Shown: positions 36,132 to 44,862, numbered from the stretch's first letter. The stretch: DNA of 64,000 nucleotides from Elusimicrobia bacterium UBA6262 (GCA_002441095.1 DJVG01000034.1:65143-129142); one strand, 5' to 3'. Program-made: numbers and translations. Notes: generated by a model from the sequence alone, not told the origin.

Positions 36132-36695
36132 CTATAACTTAATAAAATTATCCAGTATATTTTTGCCTTCTTTGGTCAAAATGGATTCCGGGTGGAACTG
36201 CACTCCATACACGGCATATTTCTTATGCCGCAGGCCCATGATCTCTTTTTCTTTGGTCTCAGCCGTGATCTCCAGGCACGCTGGCAGGCTTTTGCGTTCT
36301 ACTATCAGCGAATGATACCGGGTGGCTTCAAAAGGATTAGTTAATCCGTTGAATATTTCCTTGCCCTTGTGGTAAATCAATGAGGTTTTGCCATGCATCA
36401 ACCGGCCAGCCCTGACGATCTTACCGCCAAAAGCATACCCGATCGCCTGATGTCCAAGGCACACGCCTAAGATTGGGATCTTACCGGCATATTCCCGTAT
36501 AACTCCTACGGAAATACCAGCTTCTGCCGGCGACCCAGGGCCGGGAGAAACTACTATACGGCGCGGTTTGTATTTTTTTACTTCAGCAACTGTAATTTCG
36601 TCATTACGGACGACTTTAAGTTCCTGGCCCAACTCCCCCAGGTACTGCACCAGGTTATAAGTAAATGAATCATAATTATCGATCATTAGTATCAC
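36132..36695 (-). CDS. trpG: Anthranilate synthase glutamine amidotransferase subunit
   Basis: 187 residues. MIDNYDSFTYNLVQYL, VVSPGPGSPAEAGIS, catalytic Cys in ILGVCLGHQAIGYAFGG and the His-Glu pair in VQFHPESIL. It supplies ammonia to TrpE. The same protein may also serve para-aminobenzoate synthesis, which is common where only one amidotransferase exists. It lies between trpE and the small zinc-ribbon gene. Confidence 0.95.
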   Translation of the reverse strand: MILMIDNYDSFTYNLVQYLGELGQELKVVRNDEITVAEVKKYKPRRIVVSPGPGSPAEAGISVGVIREYAGKIPILGVCLGHQAIGYAFGGKIVRAGRLMHGKTSLIYHKGKEIFNGLTNPFEATRYHSLIVERKSLPACLEITAETKEKEIMGLRHKKYAVYGVQFHPESILTKEGKNILDNFIKL

Positions 36696-36702
36696 TTTAC
36701 AC

Positions 36703-36755
36703 CTCTACACCTTTACACCTGACATTCAGCTTTCAGCATTTAGCATTCAGCTGTT
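36703..36755. repeat. Word array, TACACCTTT / CATTCAGCTTT type
   Basis: Tandem CTCTACACCTTTACACCT, then CATTCAGCTTTCAGCATT. Two word families side by side between trpE and trpG. Confidence 0.65.
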
Positions 36756-36756
36756 C

Positions 36757-38247
36757 CTACTCCAGTCCTTCTTCTGCCATTTCCACTGCCTTCACCATTG
36801 CCCTGGCCTTATTCACTGTCTCCTGGTACTCCTTAGCTGGGTCACTGTCTGCGACAATACCAGCCCCAGCCTGCACATAAGCATTATCACCCTTGATGAT
36901 TATCGTCCGAATAGTAATACAGGCATCCAGGTTACCGCTGAAGGAAAAATAGCCCACACATCCGGCATAAGGCCCGCGTTTGACTGGTTCCAGTTCATCA
37001 ATGATCTCCATCGCCCGTATCTTCGGCGCCCCGGATACAGTCCCAGCCGGGAAACAAGCCCGTAAGACGTCAAAAGAGTTTTTTCCGCGGCTCAATTTGC
37101 CGACCACATCTGAGACTATATGCTGAACATGGGAATATTTCTCGATCACCATTAACTCCGGCACCTTAACTGTATGAAAATCGCAAACCCGGCCGATATC
37201 ATTGCGCCCCAGGTCAACCAGCATAATATGCTCAGCCCGTTCTTTCGGGTCAGCCAGCAGCTGCTTTTCCAATAAAATATCTTCTTCGTCTGTTTTGCCC
37301 CGCGGCCGCGTACCAGCAATTGGCCGGACTTCCACTGTGCCCTCTTCTTCACGCACCAGGATCTCGGGAGATGTACCGACGAGATATTCCCCATTGCATT
37401 TCAGGAAATACATATAGCTGGACGGGTTAATCCTCCGCAAGGAGCGGTAAATATCAAAAGGACTGGATTTGATCTTCATTTTAAAGCGCTGTGACAACAC
37501 CACCTGAATAATATCTCCGGCCTTGATATATTCTTTGGCTTTAACGATCATTTTTTTGAAAGCTGCTAAGGTAAAATTAGATTCCATTTTTAAAGCTGGT
37601 TTAAGGTGTGGTTTGTGCAGCGGGATCTCTGCCGGCTTACGCAGTAGGGCGATCAGCTTATCTATCTTGGCGCAGGCTTCTTTATATACTTTCTGTTCAT
37701 TTTTTTCCACATGAGCGCAGGATACTACCTTGATCGTATGGTTCACATGGTCAAAGATGAGGATAGTATCCGTGAACATAAAGACACTGTCAGCCAGTTT
37801 CAGGTCATCCGGGTTCTGGTCAGTTTTTTTGAGACACGGCTCAAAGAAGCGCACCATATCATAACCCATATAACCGACTGCCCCGCCATAAAAACGCGGC
37901 AAGCCCCGGTGATGCACCGGCCGGTAGTCTTTCATCAATTGCTGCAGGATATAGAGCGGATCATTGCCTTTCAGATCAATATTTATGTTTATACCTTTAC
38001 AGATAATCCTGGCCTGGCCGCCTTTGGATTCCAGAATAATGGAAGGACTGGCAGAAATAAAGGAATAGCGCCCTAATTTCTCGCCCCCTTCCACGCTTTC
38101 CAGCAGATAAGCATACTTGGCGTCCTGGGATATCTTGTAAAACGCAGATACCGGTGTTTCCATATCTGCCAGGATCTCTTTGTAAACCGGTATTAAATTA
38201 TATTTTTTCGCTAATTTCTTAAATTCTTTAAATTCTGGGTAAAACAT
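36757..38247 (-). CDS. trpE: Anthranilate synthase component I
   Basis: 496 residues. The N-terminal tryptophan-binding region has YAYLLESVEGGEKLGRYSFI (the LLES motif used for feedback inhibition). The chorismate domain has GAKKTIAGTRPRG-like PIAGTRPRGKT, EHIMLVDLGRNDIG and PAGTVSGAPKIRAMEII. First gene of the trp set. Its leader carries a fold-back mobile-like element ending about 30 bp upstream. I saw no Trp-rich leader peptide or clear attenuator. Confidence 0.97.
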   Translation of the reverse strand: MFYPEFKEFKKLAKKYNLIPVYKEILADMETPVSAFYKISQDAKYAYLLESVEGGEKLGRYSFISASPSIILESKGGQARIICKGININIDLKGNDPLYILQQLMKDYRPVHHRGLPRFYGGAVGYMGYDMVRFFEPCLKKTDQNPDDLKLADSVFMFTDTILIFDHVNHTIKVVSCAHVEKNEQKVYKEACAKIDKLIALLRKPAEIPLHKPHLKPALKMESNFTLAAFKKMIVKAKEYIKAGDIIQVVLSQRFKMKIKSSPFDIYRSLRRINPSSYMYFLKCNGEYLVGTSPEILVREEEGTVEVRPIAGTRPRGKTDEEDILLEKQLLADPKERAEHIMLVDLGRNDIGRVCDFHTVKVPELMVIEKYSHVQHIVSDVVGKLSRGKNSFDVLRACFPAGTVSGAPKIRAMEIIDELEPVKRGPYAGCVGYFSFSGNLDACITIRTIIIKGDNAYVQAGAGIVADSDPAKEYQETVNKARAMVKAVEMAEEGLE

Positions 38248-38276
38248 CTTAACCTCATATTATTTAATTAGTATTT

Positions 38277-38489
38277 TCCGTGTATCAGGTAACTGTCACT
38301 ATTTGTTCGCTCCAGTGTCGATTTTTAGCGTCAAAGGTCTTGCGTCAACTCGGTGCCGAGAAACTCGCCCCTTGGGCTCAGACAATCTCGGCATCCAGCA
38401 GCCAAAGATACCCTCGTTGCTTGCAAGCATGCTTTGACTAAAATCGACAAGCTCGCTCAAAATAATGACAAGTTCCCTGATCTGTATGG
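38277..38489. mobile_element. MITE-like fold-back element, copy A (upstream of trpE)
   Basis: About 210 bp in a 353-base gap without a gene. Left end TATCAGGTAACTGTCACTATT is the inverted counterpart of right end AATAATGACAAGTTCCCTGATC. A second inner pair, GTCGATTTTTAGCGTCAAAG and CTTTGACTAAAATCGAC, extends the fold-back. Related to copy B upstream of polA. The right remainder of the gap (38490-38600) holds only the palindrome at 38559-38580. Confidence 0.62.
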
Positions 38490-38558
38490 TTGCCGTTATC
38501 ATCAGAGTAACTGGGGGTGGCGAGGGTTTGATTTTTGCCAGGGTTATTGATGCTTTTG

Positions 38559-38580
38559 TCCCGATATAGTTATATCGGGA
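38559..38580. repeat. Perfect 10-bp inverted repeat after hisI
   Basis: TCCCGATATA then GT then TATATCGGGA. It lies 20 bases after the hisI stop on the transcribed strand. No U-tract follows, so it is not a classical terminator. A similar CCCGAT-type stem occurs at 40280-40309. Confidence 0.6.
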
Positions 38581-38600
38581 AGACAGGACCCCAAGTAAAC

Positions 38601-38990
38601 CTATTTCTTATATACTTTCTCAGGATCAAAGACCCTTTTACCTTTTACTTTCAATTTTCCTTTTTCCAGTACCCGGTAAAAACAACTCTTAAACCCGGTG
38701 TGGCAGGCTGCCCCGCCTACTTGTTCTATCTTTATCACCAGCGCATCACCGTCGCAATCAAGGCAAACTTGCTTTACCTTCTGGATATTGCCGCTGGTCT
38801 CGCCTTTCAACCAGTATTTGTGACGTGAGCGTGACCAGTACCAGCATTGCTTATCGCGCAGGGTGCGCTTGAGCGCTTCCTTATCCATATAAGCCAGCAT
38901 CAGGATATCACCTGTTTTGTAATCCTGTAATACTGCCGGCACTAAACCATTCTTGTCAAACTTCACTTGCCTTAAAATAACCTGGGTCAT
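38601..38990 (-). CDS. hisI: Phosphoribosyl-AMP cyclohydrolase
   Basis: 129 residues, HisI only, without the HisE domain. LMLAYMDKEALKRTL, WYWSRSRHKYWLKGETSGN, and the metal-site VCLDCDGDALVIKIEQ with AACHTGF. Third step of histidine synthesis. Its ATG overlaps the hisF stop (ATGA). No hisE or hisG is present in the window. Confidence 0.96.
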   Translation of the reverse strand: MTQVILRQVKFDKNGLVPAVLQDYKTGDILMLAYMDKEALKRTLRDKQCWYWSRSRHKYWLKGETSGNIQKVKQVCLDCDGDALVIKIEQVGGAACHTGFKSCFYRVLEKGKLKVKGKRVFDPEKVYKK

Positions 38991-39742
38991 ATTCTTACCG
39001 TCACTTTCTTTTTCTTCAGATATTTTTTCACTTGTTTGATCGTCAGCTCTTTAAAGTGGAACAACGACGCAGCCAGTGCGGCATCAGCTTTACCCGTGGC
39101 AAAAGCCTCGTAAAAATGCTCCAGCTTTCCTGCGCCGCCTGAGGCGATCACGGGAATATTTACTGATTCGGAAATTGCCCTGGTCAAGGCCAGGTCATAA
39201 CCATCCTTGGTCCCGTCGCAGTCCATGCTGGTCAGCAGTATCTCCCCGGCACCGAGCCTCTCTACGGTTTTAGCCCATTCTATCGCATCAAGGTCTATGG
39301 GTGTCCTGCCCCCATGCGTATATACCTGCCACCCGGGATCTTTACGTTTGGCGTCGATCGCTACGACGATGCACTGGCTGCCAAACCGGTCGCTGGCTTC
39401 TTTGACCAGTTTCGGATTCTCCACTGCCGCGGTATTCATGGAGACCTTGTCTGCCCCGCTCTTGAGCAAAATCCTAATATCATCAATATTCCTAATGCCG
39501 CCTCCTACAGTCAGCGGCATAAAGACCTGCTCCGCTGTTTTCTTGACCACTTCCAGCATGATATTACGTTTCTGGTAGCTGGCAGTAATATCCAGGAAAA
39601 CGATCTCGTCGGCGCCTTCGGCATCATAGCGCTTGGCTACTTCTACCGGGTCGCCGGCATCGCGGATATTTATAAATTTTGTACCCTTGACCACGCGTCC
39701 TGCGTCAACGTCGAGGCAAGGGATGATTCTTTTGGTTAACAT
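38987..39742 (-). CDS. hisF: Imidazole glycerol phosphate synthase cyclase subunit
   Basis: 251 residues. RIIPCLDVDAGRVVKGTKF has the catalytic Asp11, the second Asp is in LLTSMDCDGTKDGYD, and phosphate loops read VGGGIRNIDD and ASGGAGKLEHF. Works with HisH. It is separated from hisA by a small membrane protein gene and word arrays. Confidence 0.97.
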   Translation of the reverse strand: MLTKRIIPCLDVDAGRVVKGTKFINIRDAGDPVEVAKRYDAEGADEIVFLDITASYQKRNIMLEVVKKTAEQVFMPLTVGGGIRNIDDIRILLKSGADKVSMNTAAVENPKLVKEASDRFGSQCIVVAIDAKRKDPGWQVYTHGGRTPIDLDAIEWAKTVERLGAGEILLTSMDCDGTKDGYDLALTRAISESVNIPVIASGGAGKLEHFYEAFATGKADAALAASLFHFKELTIKQVKKYLKKKKVTVRI

Positions 39743-39758
39743 GGCAACCTCAAAGCAA

Positions 39759-39832
39759 GCGTTAAGCGGGTAGCGTTTAGCGTATAGAAAATCTTTTAAA
39801 ACTATCCGCTATACGCCATACGCTATACGCCG
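39759..39832. repeat. Word array, GCGTTTAGCG / CTATACGC type
   Basis: Left arm GCGTTAAGCGGGTAGCGTTT, centre AAAATCTTTTAAAA, right arm CGCTATACGCCATACGCTAT. Between the 138-residue gene and hisF. Confidence 0.88.
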
Positions 39833-39834
39833 AT

Positions 39835-40251
39835 TTAATTATGCATCTTTTCACCCAGGTAACCTCCCAGGGTGCTGAACACTACCATCAGAAACCAGTG
39901 CAGGTAATCAAAGCTTTGGTTCTTCAGATAAGGAATTATCCGGTCTAAATTGTTAAAAATATTTTCCCCGGCTTTGAGCGTCTGGGCAAAGCTGGAATAT
40001 TCCCCCCAAAAAATAAAGGCCAGGCCTACTAATAATCCCATCAAGATCCCTTTTTCATTGGCAATGTAACCGACAAAAAGCCCGCCCAGGAAATAAGCTA
40101 CTATGCCTGGCATGATCTTGTAATATTTCAGGATCGTTGATCTTTGCTTACTGAACAATTCAAACATAAACCCATTCAGGAGGTATACAACAAAAACGCC
40201 CAAACAAATTAAAAAAAGAATACGCAGGAACCCGCTTTTCTTTTTCGCCAT
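39835..40251 (-). CDS. Small integral membrane protein of unknown function
   Basis: 138 residues with about four transmembrane helices: ILFLICLGVFVVYLLNGFMF near the start, IMPGIVAYFLGGLFVGYIA, ILMGLLVGLAFIFWGEY, and FLMVVFSTLGGYLGEK at the end. The start is basic (AKKKSGFLR). It is inserted between hisA and hisF with a hairpin-rich leader. I recognise no family and see no reason to link it to histidine synthesis. Confidence 0.7.
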   Translation of the reverse strand: MAKKKSGFLRILFLICLGVFVVYLLNGFMFELFSKQRSTILKYYKIMPGIVAYFLGGLFVGYIANEKGILMGLLVGLAFIFWGEYSSFAQTLKAGENIFNNLDRIIPYLKNQSFDYLHWFLMVVFSTLGGYLGEKMHN

Positions 40252-40279
40252 GCTTTACCCCTTTGAAGCTCAACTTCAT

Positions 40280-40309
40280 CCCGATAGGATAATTATAATT
40301 CCTATCGGG
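40280..40309. repeat. 10-bp inverted repeat upstream of the 138-residue membrane protein gene
   Basis: CCCGATAGGA, 10-base AT-only loop, TCCTATCGGG. It lies in the leader of the gene starting at 40251. Same CCCGAT core as the palindrome at 38559-38580. Confidence 0.55.
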
Positions 40310-40360
40310 GAATGAACTATATTTTTTCAATTTTCTATTTCTCAAAATTCTCTGTGAATT

Positions 40361-40401
40361 AATCCCCGCGTTTAGATTCGCAAAGCGAATCTGCTGGGGA
40401 T
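40361..40401 (-). terminator. Compound hairpin after hisA
   Basis: Inner stem AGATTCGC/GCGAATCT with a 3-base loop, enclosed by TCCCC/GGGGA. It starts about 25 bases after the hisA stop. Followed by TTAATTCAC, not a strong U-tract, so termination is possible but unproven. Confidence 0.4.
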
Positions 40402-40423
40402 ATAAACCTTAAATTATTTTTAT

Positions 40424-41146
40424 TTAACCTGCTAATTTTACCGCATCTTCCAATTTTAAAGTGTCCGTATATAAGGCCTTGCCGATAACCATTCCCTCTA
40501 CTCCATACTTTTCAATTTCAATGATCTTTTCCACATCTTTGATCGTAGAGATCCCGCCAGCAGCAATGACTGCTATCCCGCCTTTTTGGGCCATCGATTT
40601 AATACCTTTAATATTCGGCCCTTCCATCATTCCGTCACGGCTAATATCGGTATAAAGGATCTCCTTGACCCCGGCTGCTTTCATCTTTTTAGCCAGGTCA
40701 GCGGCATTTACTTCGGTATCATCTTTCCAGCCGCCGATAGATATTTTGCCTTTCTTGGCGTCTATAGCGACAATGATCTTATCACCATATTTTTTCAGGG
40801 CCTCATCCAGTAATGGCTGATTGGTAATAGCGATAGTTCCCAGGATCACTTTACTGGCCCCGGCAGAAATTACCTTATCGATCATTTCCATTTTTCGCAT
40901 CCCGCCGCCTACCTGGACCGGCATGTTCACTTCCTTACAGATCTTCTCGATGATTTCCAGGTTTTGGACCACTCCGGCAAAAGCGCCATCCAAATCTATG
41001 ATATGCAGCCGTTTTGCCCCTTTAGCCTGAAACAACTTAGCGATAAATAGCGGGTCCTTGGAATAGATTGTTTCCTGTTCAAGCTTGCCCTGTTCCAACC
41101 TGACACACTGGCCGCCGCGCAAGTCTATAGCCGGAATTATCATCAT
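40424..41146 (-). CDS. hisA: ProFAR isomerase (phosphoribosylformimino-AICAR-P isomerase)
   Basis: About 240 residues. IIPAIDLRGGQCVRLEQGK has the catalytic Asp, then LHIIDLDGAFAGV, VGGGMRKME and a second Asp in YTDISRDGMMEGPN. Three ATGs in a row of codons are possible; ATG 41146 lies 7 bases after AGGAG, whereas 41152 is too close. Fourth step of histidine synthesis. It shares the half-barrel duplicated fold of HisF. Confidence 0.96.
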   Translation of the reverse strand: MMIIPAIDLRGGQCVRLEQGKLEQETIYSKDPLFIAKLFQAKGAKRLHIIDLDGAFAGVVQNLEIIEKICKEVNMPVQVGGGMRKMEMIDKVISAGASKVILGTIAITNQPLLDEALKKYGDKIIVAIDAKKGKISIGGWKDDTEVNAADLAKKMKAAGVKEILYTDISRDGMMEGPNIKGIKSMAQKGGIAVIAAGGISTIKDVEKIIEIEKYGVEGMVIGKALYTDTLKLEDAVKLAG

Positions 41147-41160
41147 TTTCATACTCCTAA

Positions 41161-41218
41161 AGATTACACAGATTATTAAAAGATCCGCCAGAGGCGGACA
41201 GGGATTACACAGATTACT
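41161..41218. repeat. Word array, GATTACACAGATTA type, with an internal TCCGCC palindrome
   Basis: Two copies of GATTACACAGATTA flank TCCGCCAGAGGCGGA (41184-41198). Between hisH and hisA. Confidence 0.75.
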
Positions 41219-41885
41219 TACATAATCTCACAAAATTACGCAGGATCTGTAAGCCTATTTTTTGGCTCTTCTCCGGGTGGAACTGGCAGGCAAAAAGATT
41301 CCCTTTGGCAATTGAAGAACAAAATTCAACGCCATAATCCGTAGTCGTAGCGATAATATTTTTATCTTTGGGCCTCACATAATACGAATGCACGAAATAT
41401 ACATAAGCATTATTTGGAATATTTTGTAATATTTTTAGATTTTTACTTCCTGCACGCTGTACGCTATACGCTATACGCTGATTTATTTGATTCCACCCCA
41501 TGTGGGGGATCTTTAAACCTGTCACGGGTTGCGGGTCGCGAGTCGCGAGTTTAGAGAAATTGAAGCGGGGGACAGTGCCTTTAACAATACCAAGGCCTTT
41601 ACAGCCGCCGCCTTCTTCACTGGTCTCAAACAGCAGTTGCAATCCCAGGCAGATACCCAGAAAAGGCTTATCCGCAGCAATAGTTTTCTTGATACTGCTG
41701 ATCACTTTGGCCTTTTGCAGGGCTTGCATGGCATCCGGCATCGCTCCTACGCCAGGCAGGACCACGCCAGAAGCTTTATTTATTATATCGGGGCTGGCTG
41801 TGATCTTAACTTCGGCCCCCAAACTTTCCAGGGCTTTGGCGACACTGCGCAGATTCCCCATCCCGTAATCGATTATGGCAATCAT
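41214..41885 (-). CDS. hisH: Imidazole glycerol phosphate synthase amidotransferase subunit, with two in-frame repeat-word insertions
   Basis: 223 residues, about 20 more than typical. IDYGMGNLRSV, PGVGAMPDAM, nucleophile Cys79 in GICLGLQLLF, PHMGWN (127-132), VHSYYV and QFHPEKS (His203, Glu205) are all present. The extra residues are encoded by two different genomic words: SKLATRDPQPVTG at 111-123 (bases near 41524-41552, GTTGCGGGT type) and NQRIAYSVQRAGS at 135-147 (bases near 41453-41482, ACGCTATACGC type), flanking PHMGWN. The frame and catalytic residues are preserved, so it is probably functional. Confidence 0.95.
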   Translation of the reverse strand: MIAIIDYGMGNLRSVAKALESLGAEVKITASPDIINKASGVVLPGVGAMPDAMQALQKAKVISSIKKTIAADKPFLGICLGLQLLFETSEEGGGCKGLGIVKGTVPRFNFSKLATRDPQPVTGLKIPHMGWNQINQRIAYSVQRAGSKNLKILQNIPNNAYVYFVHSYYVRPKDKNIIATTTDYGVEFCSSIAKGNLFACQFHPEKSQKIGLQILRNFVRLCK

Positions 41886-41897
41886 TGCTTATTCCTT

Positions 41898-41993
41898 AGC
41901 TGTAAAGCTGTAGAAGTTCTGCCTCGAAGTCCGGCAAGATGTAAAGATATAGAGAGGCATGCTTCTTTACAGCTGTACATCTCTACAGCTGCT
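41898..41993. repeat. Word array, GCTGTAGAAG type
   Basis: Left arm AGCTGTAAAGCTGTAGAAGT; right arm CTTTACAGCTGTACATCTCT. Between hisB and hisH. Confidence 0.85.
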
Positions 41994-41994
41994 C

Positions 41995-42597
41995 TTAGAT
42001 TCTACCTTTTGTAGACGGTATTCCTTTAATTCTCGGGTCTACTTTGGTGGCCGTATCCAGCGCCCGGGCCAGGGCCTTGAACAGCGCTTCCAAAATATGG
42101 TGCAGGTCCTCGCCGGCTAAAATATCAATATGGGCATTGATACCGGCATGCTGGCAGAACGAACGCAAAAAATGCTTGGCATCTTCAAAACTGTATCCTT
42201 TTTTATCGCGCACAGGCAAGGTAACATTCTTATCTACGGTAATATAGAGTGACGGGCGTCCGCTGACATCCATGGTGATCCTGGCTAAAGCTTCATCCAT
42301 CGGCACTCCTGCCCCGGCAAACCGCTTGATGCCTTTTTTATCTCCCAGGGCCCGGTCAAAGGCCTGGCCCAGGCAAATCCCCACGTCTTCATTGGTGTGA
42401 TGTATATCCACATCCAGGTCTCCTTTGGCTTTGATCTCCAGGTCAAACAAACCATGTTTGGCAAATAAGCCCAGCATATGATCCAGGAAAGCGATGCCGG
42501 TTTTAATATTATAATCCCCACGGCCATCAATATTCAGGTTAAGCTGGATCTTGGTTTCCCTGGTATCGCGCTTTATTGCCGCTGTGCGTTTAATCAT
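41995..42597 (-). CDS. hisB: Imidazoleglycerol-phosphate dehydratase
   Basis: 200 residues, dehydratase domain only (no phosphatase fusion). Metal-site motifs: GIAFLDHMLGLFAKH, DVDIHHTNEDVGI, FLRSFCQHAGINAHID and a C-terminal EALFKALARAL. Sixth step of histidine synthesis. Its ATG overlaps the hisC stop as ATGA. The gap to hisH holds a word array. Confidence 0.97.
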   Translation of the reverse strand: MIKRTAAIKRDTRETKIQLNLNIDGRGDYNIKTGIAFLDHMLGLFAKHGLFDLEIKAKGDLDVDIHHTNEDVGICLGQAFDRALGDKKGIKRFAGAGVPMDEALARITMDVSGRPSLYITVDKNVTLPVRDKKGYSFEDAKHFLRSFCQHAGINAHIDILAGEDLHHILEALFKALARALDTATKVDPRIKGIPSTKGRI

Positions 42598-43649
42598 TTT
42601 TTCCCTCTCATAAAGTTTTTTACTTCCGCCATGAATTTTTTATTTTCCGGAGGAGTGCCCACAGTCACCCTTAAATAATCCCGCAGGTAGCTTTCGCTAA
42701 AGACTTTGACCAGGATTTTCTTTTTCAGCAGGTATTTATATAGTTCCTGCGCCTGGTTGCAGGAGAATAGGATGAAATTGGTTTCACTGGGGTACGGGGA
42801 AACCATTTTTTTCAACTCTTCCATCATGGCAGCCCGTTCTGCCTTGATAATATCCACGGTTTTACTGATCCTCTTGCTGTTCTTTACGATGATTTCAGCT
42901 GCTGCCTGACTTAGGGCATTTACATTATAAGGCAGTTTTACCTTGGCCACTTCTTTAATTACTTCCTGGCTGCCTACCATATACCCCACCCGCAGGCCGG
43001 CCAGGCCAAAAGCTTTTGATAAAGTCCTGAGCACGATAATATTCTCATATTCTGCTATCTGGTTAATAAAAGAACGATTAGAAAATTCAAAATAGGCTTC
43101 ATCTATCACTACGATGCCCCTGGATTTTTCAGCTATCTCCAGGATCTCATCCTTGTTAAAGCAGTTACTGGTAGGATTATTGGGATTGGCAATAAACACG
43201 ACATCCGGATATTCTTTCAGGATCTTCCGCGCATTCAGCTGGAAGTCCTCTTCCAGGAATACTTCCCTCTTGATGCCGCCGGTTATCTGCGCCAGAATGC
43301 CATAAACAGCAAAGGTTGGGACCGGATACACTATCCGCTTGCCCCAACCCCCGAACGTCAACAATATCGCCAGGATCAATTCATCCGAACCATTGCCCAG
43401 CAGCACTTCATCCGGCGAGACTTTCAAGTACCCGGCAATAGCTTTGCGCAAGGCCATACCTTTGGCATCCGGATACCGGTTAAAAGATATTTGCTTGATC
43501 CTTTGCAAAATTTTCTTTTTCAGGTCTCCCGGCAAATCATAGGGATTTTCCATGGCATCGAGTTTTAGATCATAGCTCACTTCCGGCACAAAATACGGTT
43601 CGAGTGTCCTGATCTCCGGCCGCACTAATCCCTGGATATTAATTTTCAC
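42594..43649 (-). CDS. hisC: Histidinol-phosphate aminotransferase
   Basis: 351 residues, class I/II PLP fold. LLGNGSDELILAI, FIANPNNPTSN, VIDEAYFEFS and the PLP-binding Lys in RTLSKAFGLAGLRVGYMVG. Overlaps hisD upstream and hisB downstream by ATGA, a translationally coupled trio. Confidence 0.96.
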   Translation of the reverse strand: MKINIQGLVRPEIRTLEPYFVPEVSYDLKLDAMENPYDLPGDLKKKILQRIKQISFNRYPDAKGMALRKAIAGYLKVSPDEVLLGNGSDELILAILLTFGGWGKRIVYPVPTFAVYGILAQITGGIKREVFLEEDFQLNARKILKEYPDVVFIANPNNPTSNCFNKDEILEIAEKSRGIVVIDEAYFEFSNRSFINQIAEYENIIVLRTLSKAFGLAGLRVGYMVGSQEVIKEVAKVKLPYNVNALSQAAAEIIVKNSKRISKTVDIIKAERAAMMEELKKMVSPYPSETNFILFSCNQAQELYKYLLKKKILVKVFSESYLRDYLRVTVGTPPENKKFMAEVKNFMRGKK

Positions 43650-44806
43650 TTTTTACCTCTTTGGATCACGCTGGAAGCATGGAACTTAAGACCCTCTCTT
43701 TCAGCCAGGGCAATAATACTCTGGGCCGCCTTCCCCAATGCTTTCTGCGTATATTCGATAATACTGGAACGCTTCATAAAATCAGCGCTGGATAAGCCGC
43801 TGGAAAAACGGGCTGTGCCGCCGGTCGGCAGTACATGGCTCGGACCGGCATAATAATCGCCCACTGCTGTCGGGGAATAATAACCGACAAAAATAGCGCC
43901 GGCATGGATGATCTTCTTGCTCAAAGTCCGCGCATCCCGGGTCAGCAGTTCCACATGTTCGGGAGCCCGGGCATTGGTAAAGGAGATTATTTCCTCCATG
44001 GTCTTAAATACCTGGATTTTCACATTAGGGAACTTGCCGATCTTGAGCTTGACCACATCAGCCAGTTTTTTAGAACTGGTAAGCAGCAAGGCTTCTGCGC
44101 CGCTGGCATGCTCTGCCTGGGCCATCAGGTCAGAAACCACATACTCTGACCGGACCGAATCATCAGCAATAATGATCACTTCGCTCGGACCGGCAATAGA
44201 ATCAATGCCCACGGTACCGAATACCAGTTTCTTGGCCATAGCCACATATGAATTTCCTGGCCCAACGATCATATCAACCATGGGAATAGTTTCTGTGCCA
44301 TAAGCTAAGGCAGCTATAGCTTGCGCACCGCCGATTGAATAGACTTCCTTGATCCCGCACATGGCTGCGGTAGCCAGGACATCATGGGTCACATTACCGG
44401 GCGGGGTGACCATGGCTATCCGTTTCACTCCCGCTACCTGTGCCGGCACCGCGGTCATTAAAACAGTAGAAGGATACGGAAATTTACCGCCGGGGATATA
44501 CATGCCAACGCTATCCATAGGTGTGTATTTTTCACCCAGTGTCACTCCCCTACGGGTGGCTGACCAGGATTTAGGCAATACTTTGCGTTGGAAAGTCTCA
44601 ATATTCTTTTTTATCTTAATGACCGCCTGTTTGAACTCAACGGAAACCCGGTTCAGGCTTTCTTCCAAGGCCTCTTCAGGTATCCGCAGTGTTTTTGGGG
44701 TCAGGGAAAATCCGTCAAAAACCCTGGTAAATTTCAACAGGGCTTTATCCCCATCCTTCTGCACTTCATCCAGTATGGCTTTCACCATTTTTTCAACGTT
44801 TTCCAT
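43646..44806 (-). CDS. hisD: Histidinol dehydrogenase
   Basis: 386 residues, slightly short at the N-terminus compared with about 430 in E. coli, but all core motifs are there: YIPGGKFPYPSTVLM, VYSIGGAQAIAALAYGT, GPGNSYVAMAKK, GIDSIAGPSEV and zinc/catalytic residues in AQAEHASGAEA and GPSHVLPTGG. It performs the last two steps to histidine. First gene of the his set, 23 bases downstream of an extended -10 promoter candidate. Confidence 0.96.
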   Translation of the reverse strand: MENVEKMVKAILDEVQKDGDKALLKFTRVFDGFSLTPKTLRIPEEALEESLNRVSVEFKQAVIKIKKNIETFQRKVLPKSWSATRRGVTLGEKYTPMDSVGMYIPGGKFPYPSTVLMTAVPAQVAGVKRIAMVTPPGNVTHDVLATAAMCGIKEVYSIGGAQAIAALAYGTETIPMVDMIVGPGNSYVAMAKKLVFGTVGIDSIAGPSEVIIIADDSVRSEYVVSDLMAQAEHASGAEALLLTSSKKLADVVKLKIGKFPNVKIQVFKTMEEIISFTNARAPEHVELLTRDARTLSKKIIHAGAIFVGYYSPTAVGDYYAGPSHVLPTGGTARFSSGLSSADFMKRSSIIEYTQKALGKAAQSIIALAEREGLKFHASSVIQRGKK

Positions 44807-44835
44807 AGTAACTCCATAAAAAATTATGTTTAGTT

Positions 44836-44844
44836 ATTATACCA
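44836..44844 (-). promoter_or_regulatory. Extended -10 promoter of the his genes
   Basis: Minus strand TGG immediately before TATAAT gives an extended -10 (TGnTATAAT) at 44844-44836, with no good -35. Transcription would start near 44829, 23 bases before the hisD ATG. It lies just outside the inverted-repeat element 44863-45031. Confidence 0.65.
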
Positions 44845-44862
44845 TAAAATAGGTAAAATTGC

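Noticed and set aside
38248..38600. T-box or Trp leader-peptide attenuator before trpE
   Set aside because: No T-box core sequence and no short frame with tandem Trp codons was found; the region is mainly a mobile-like fold-back element.
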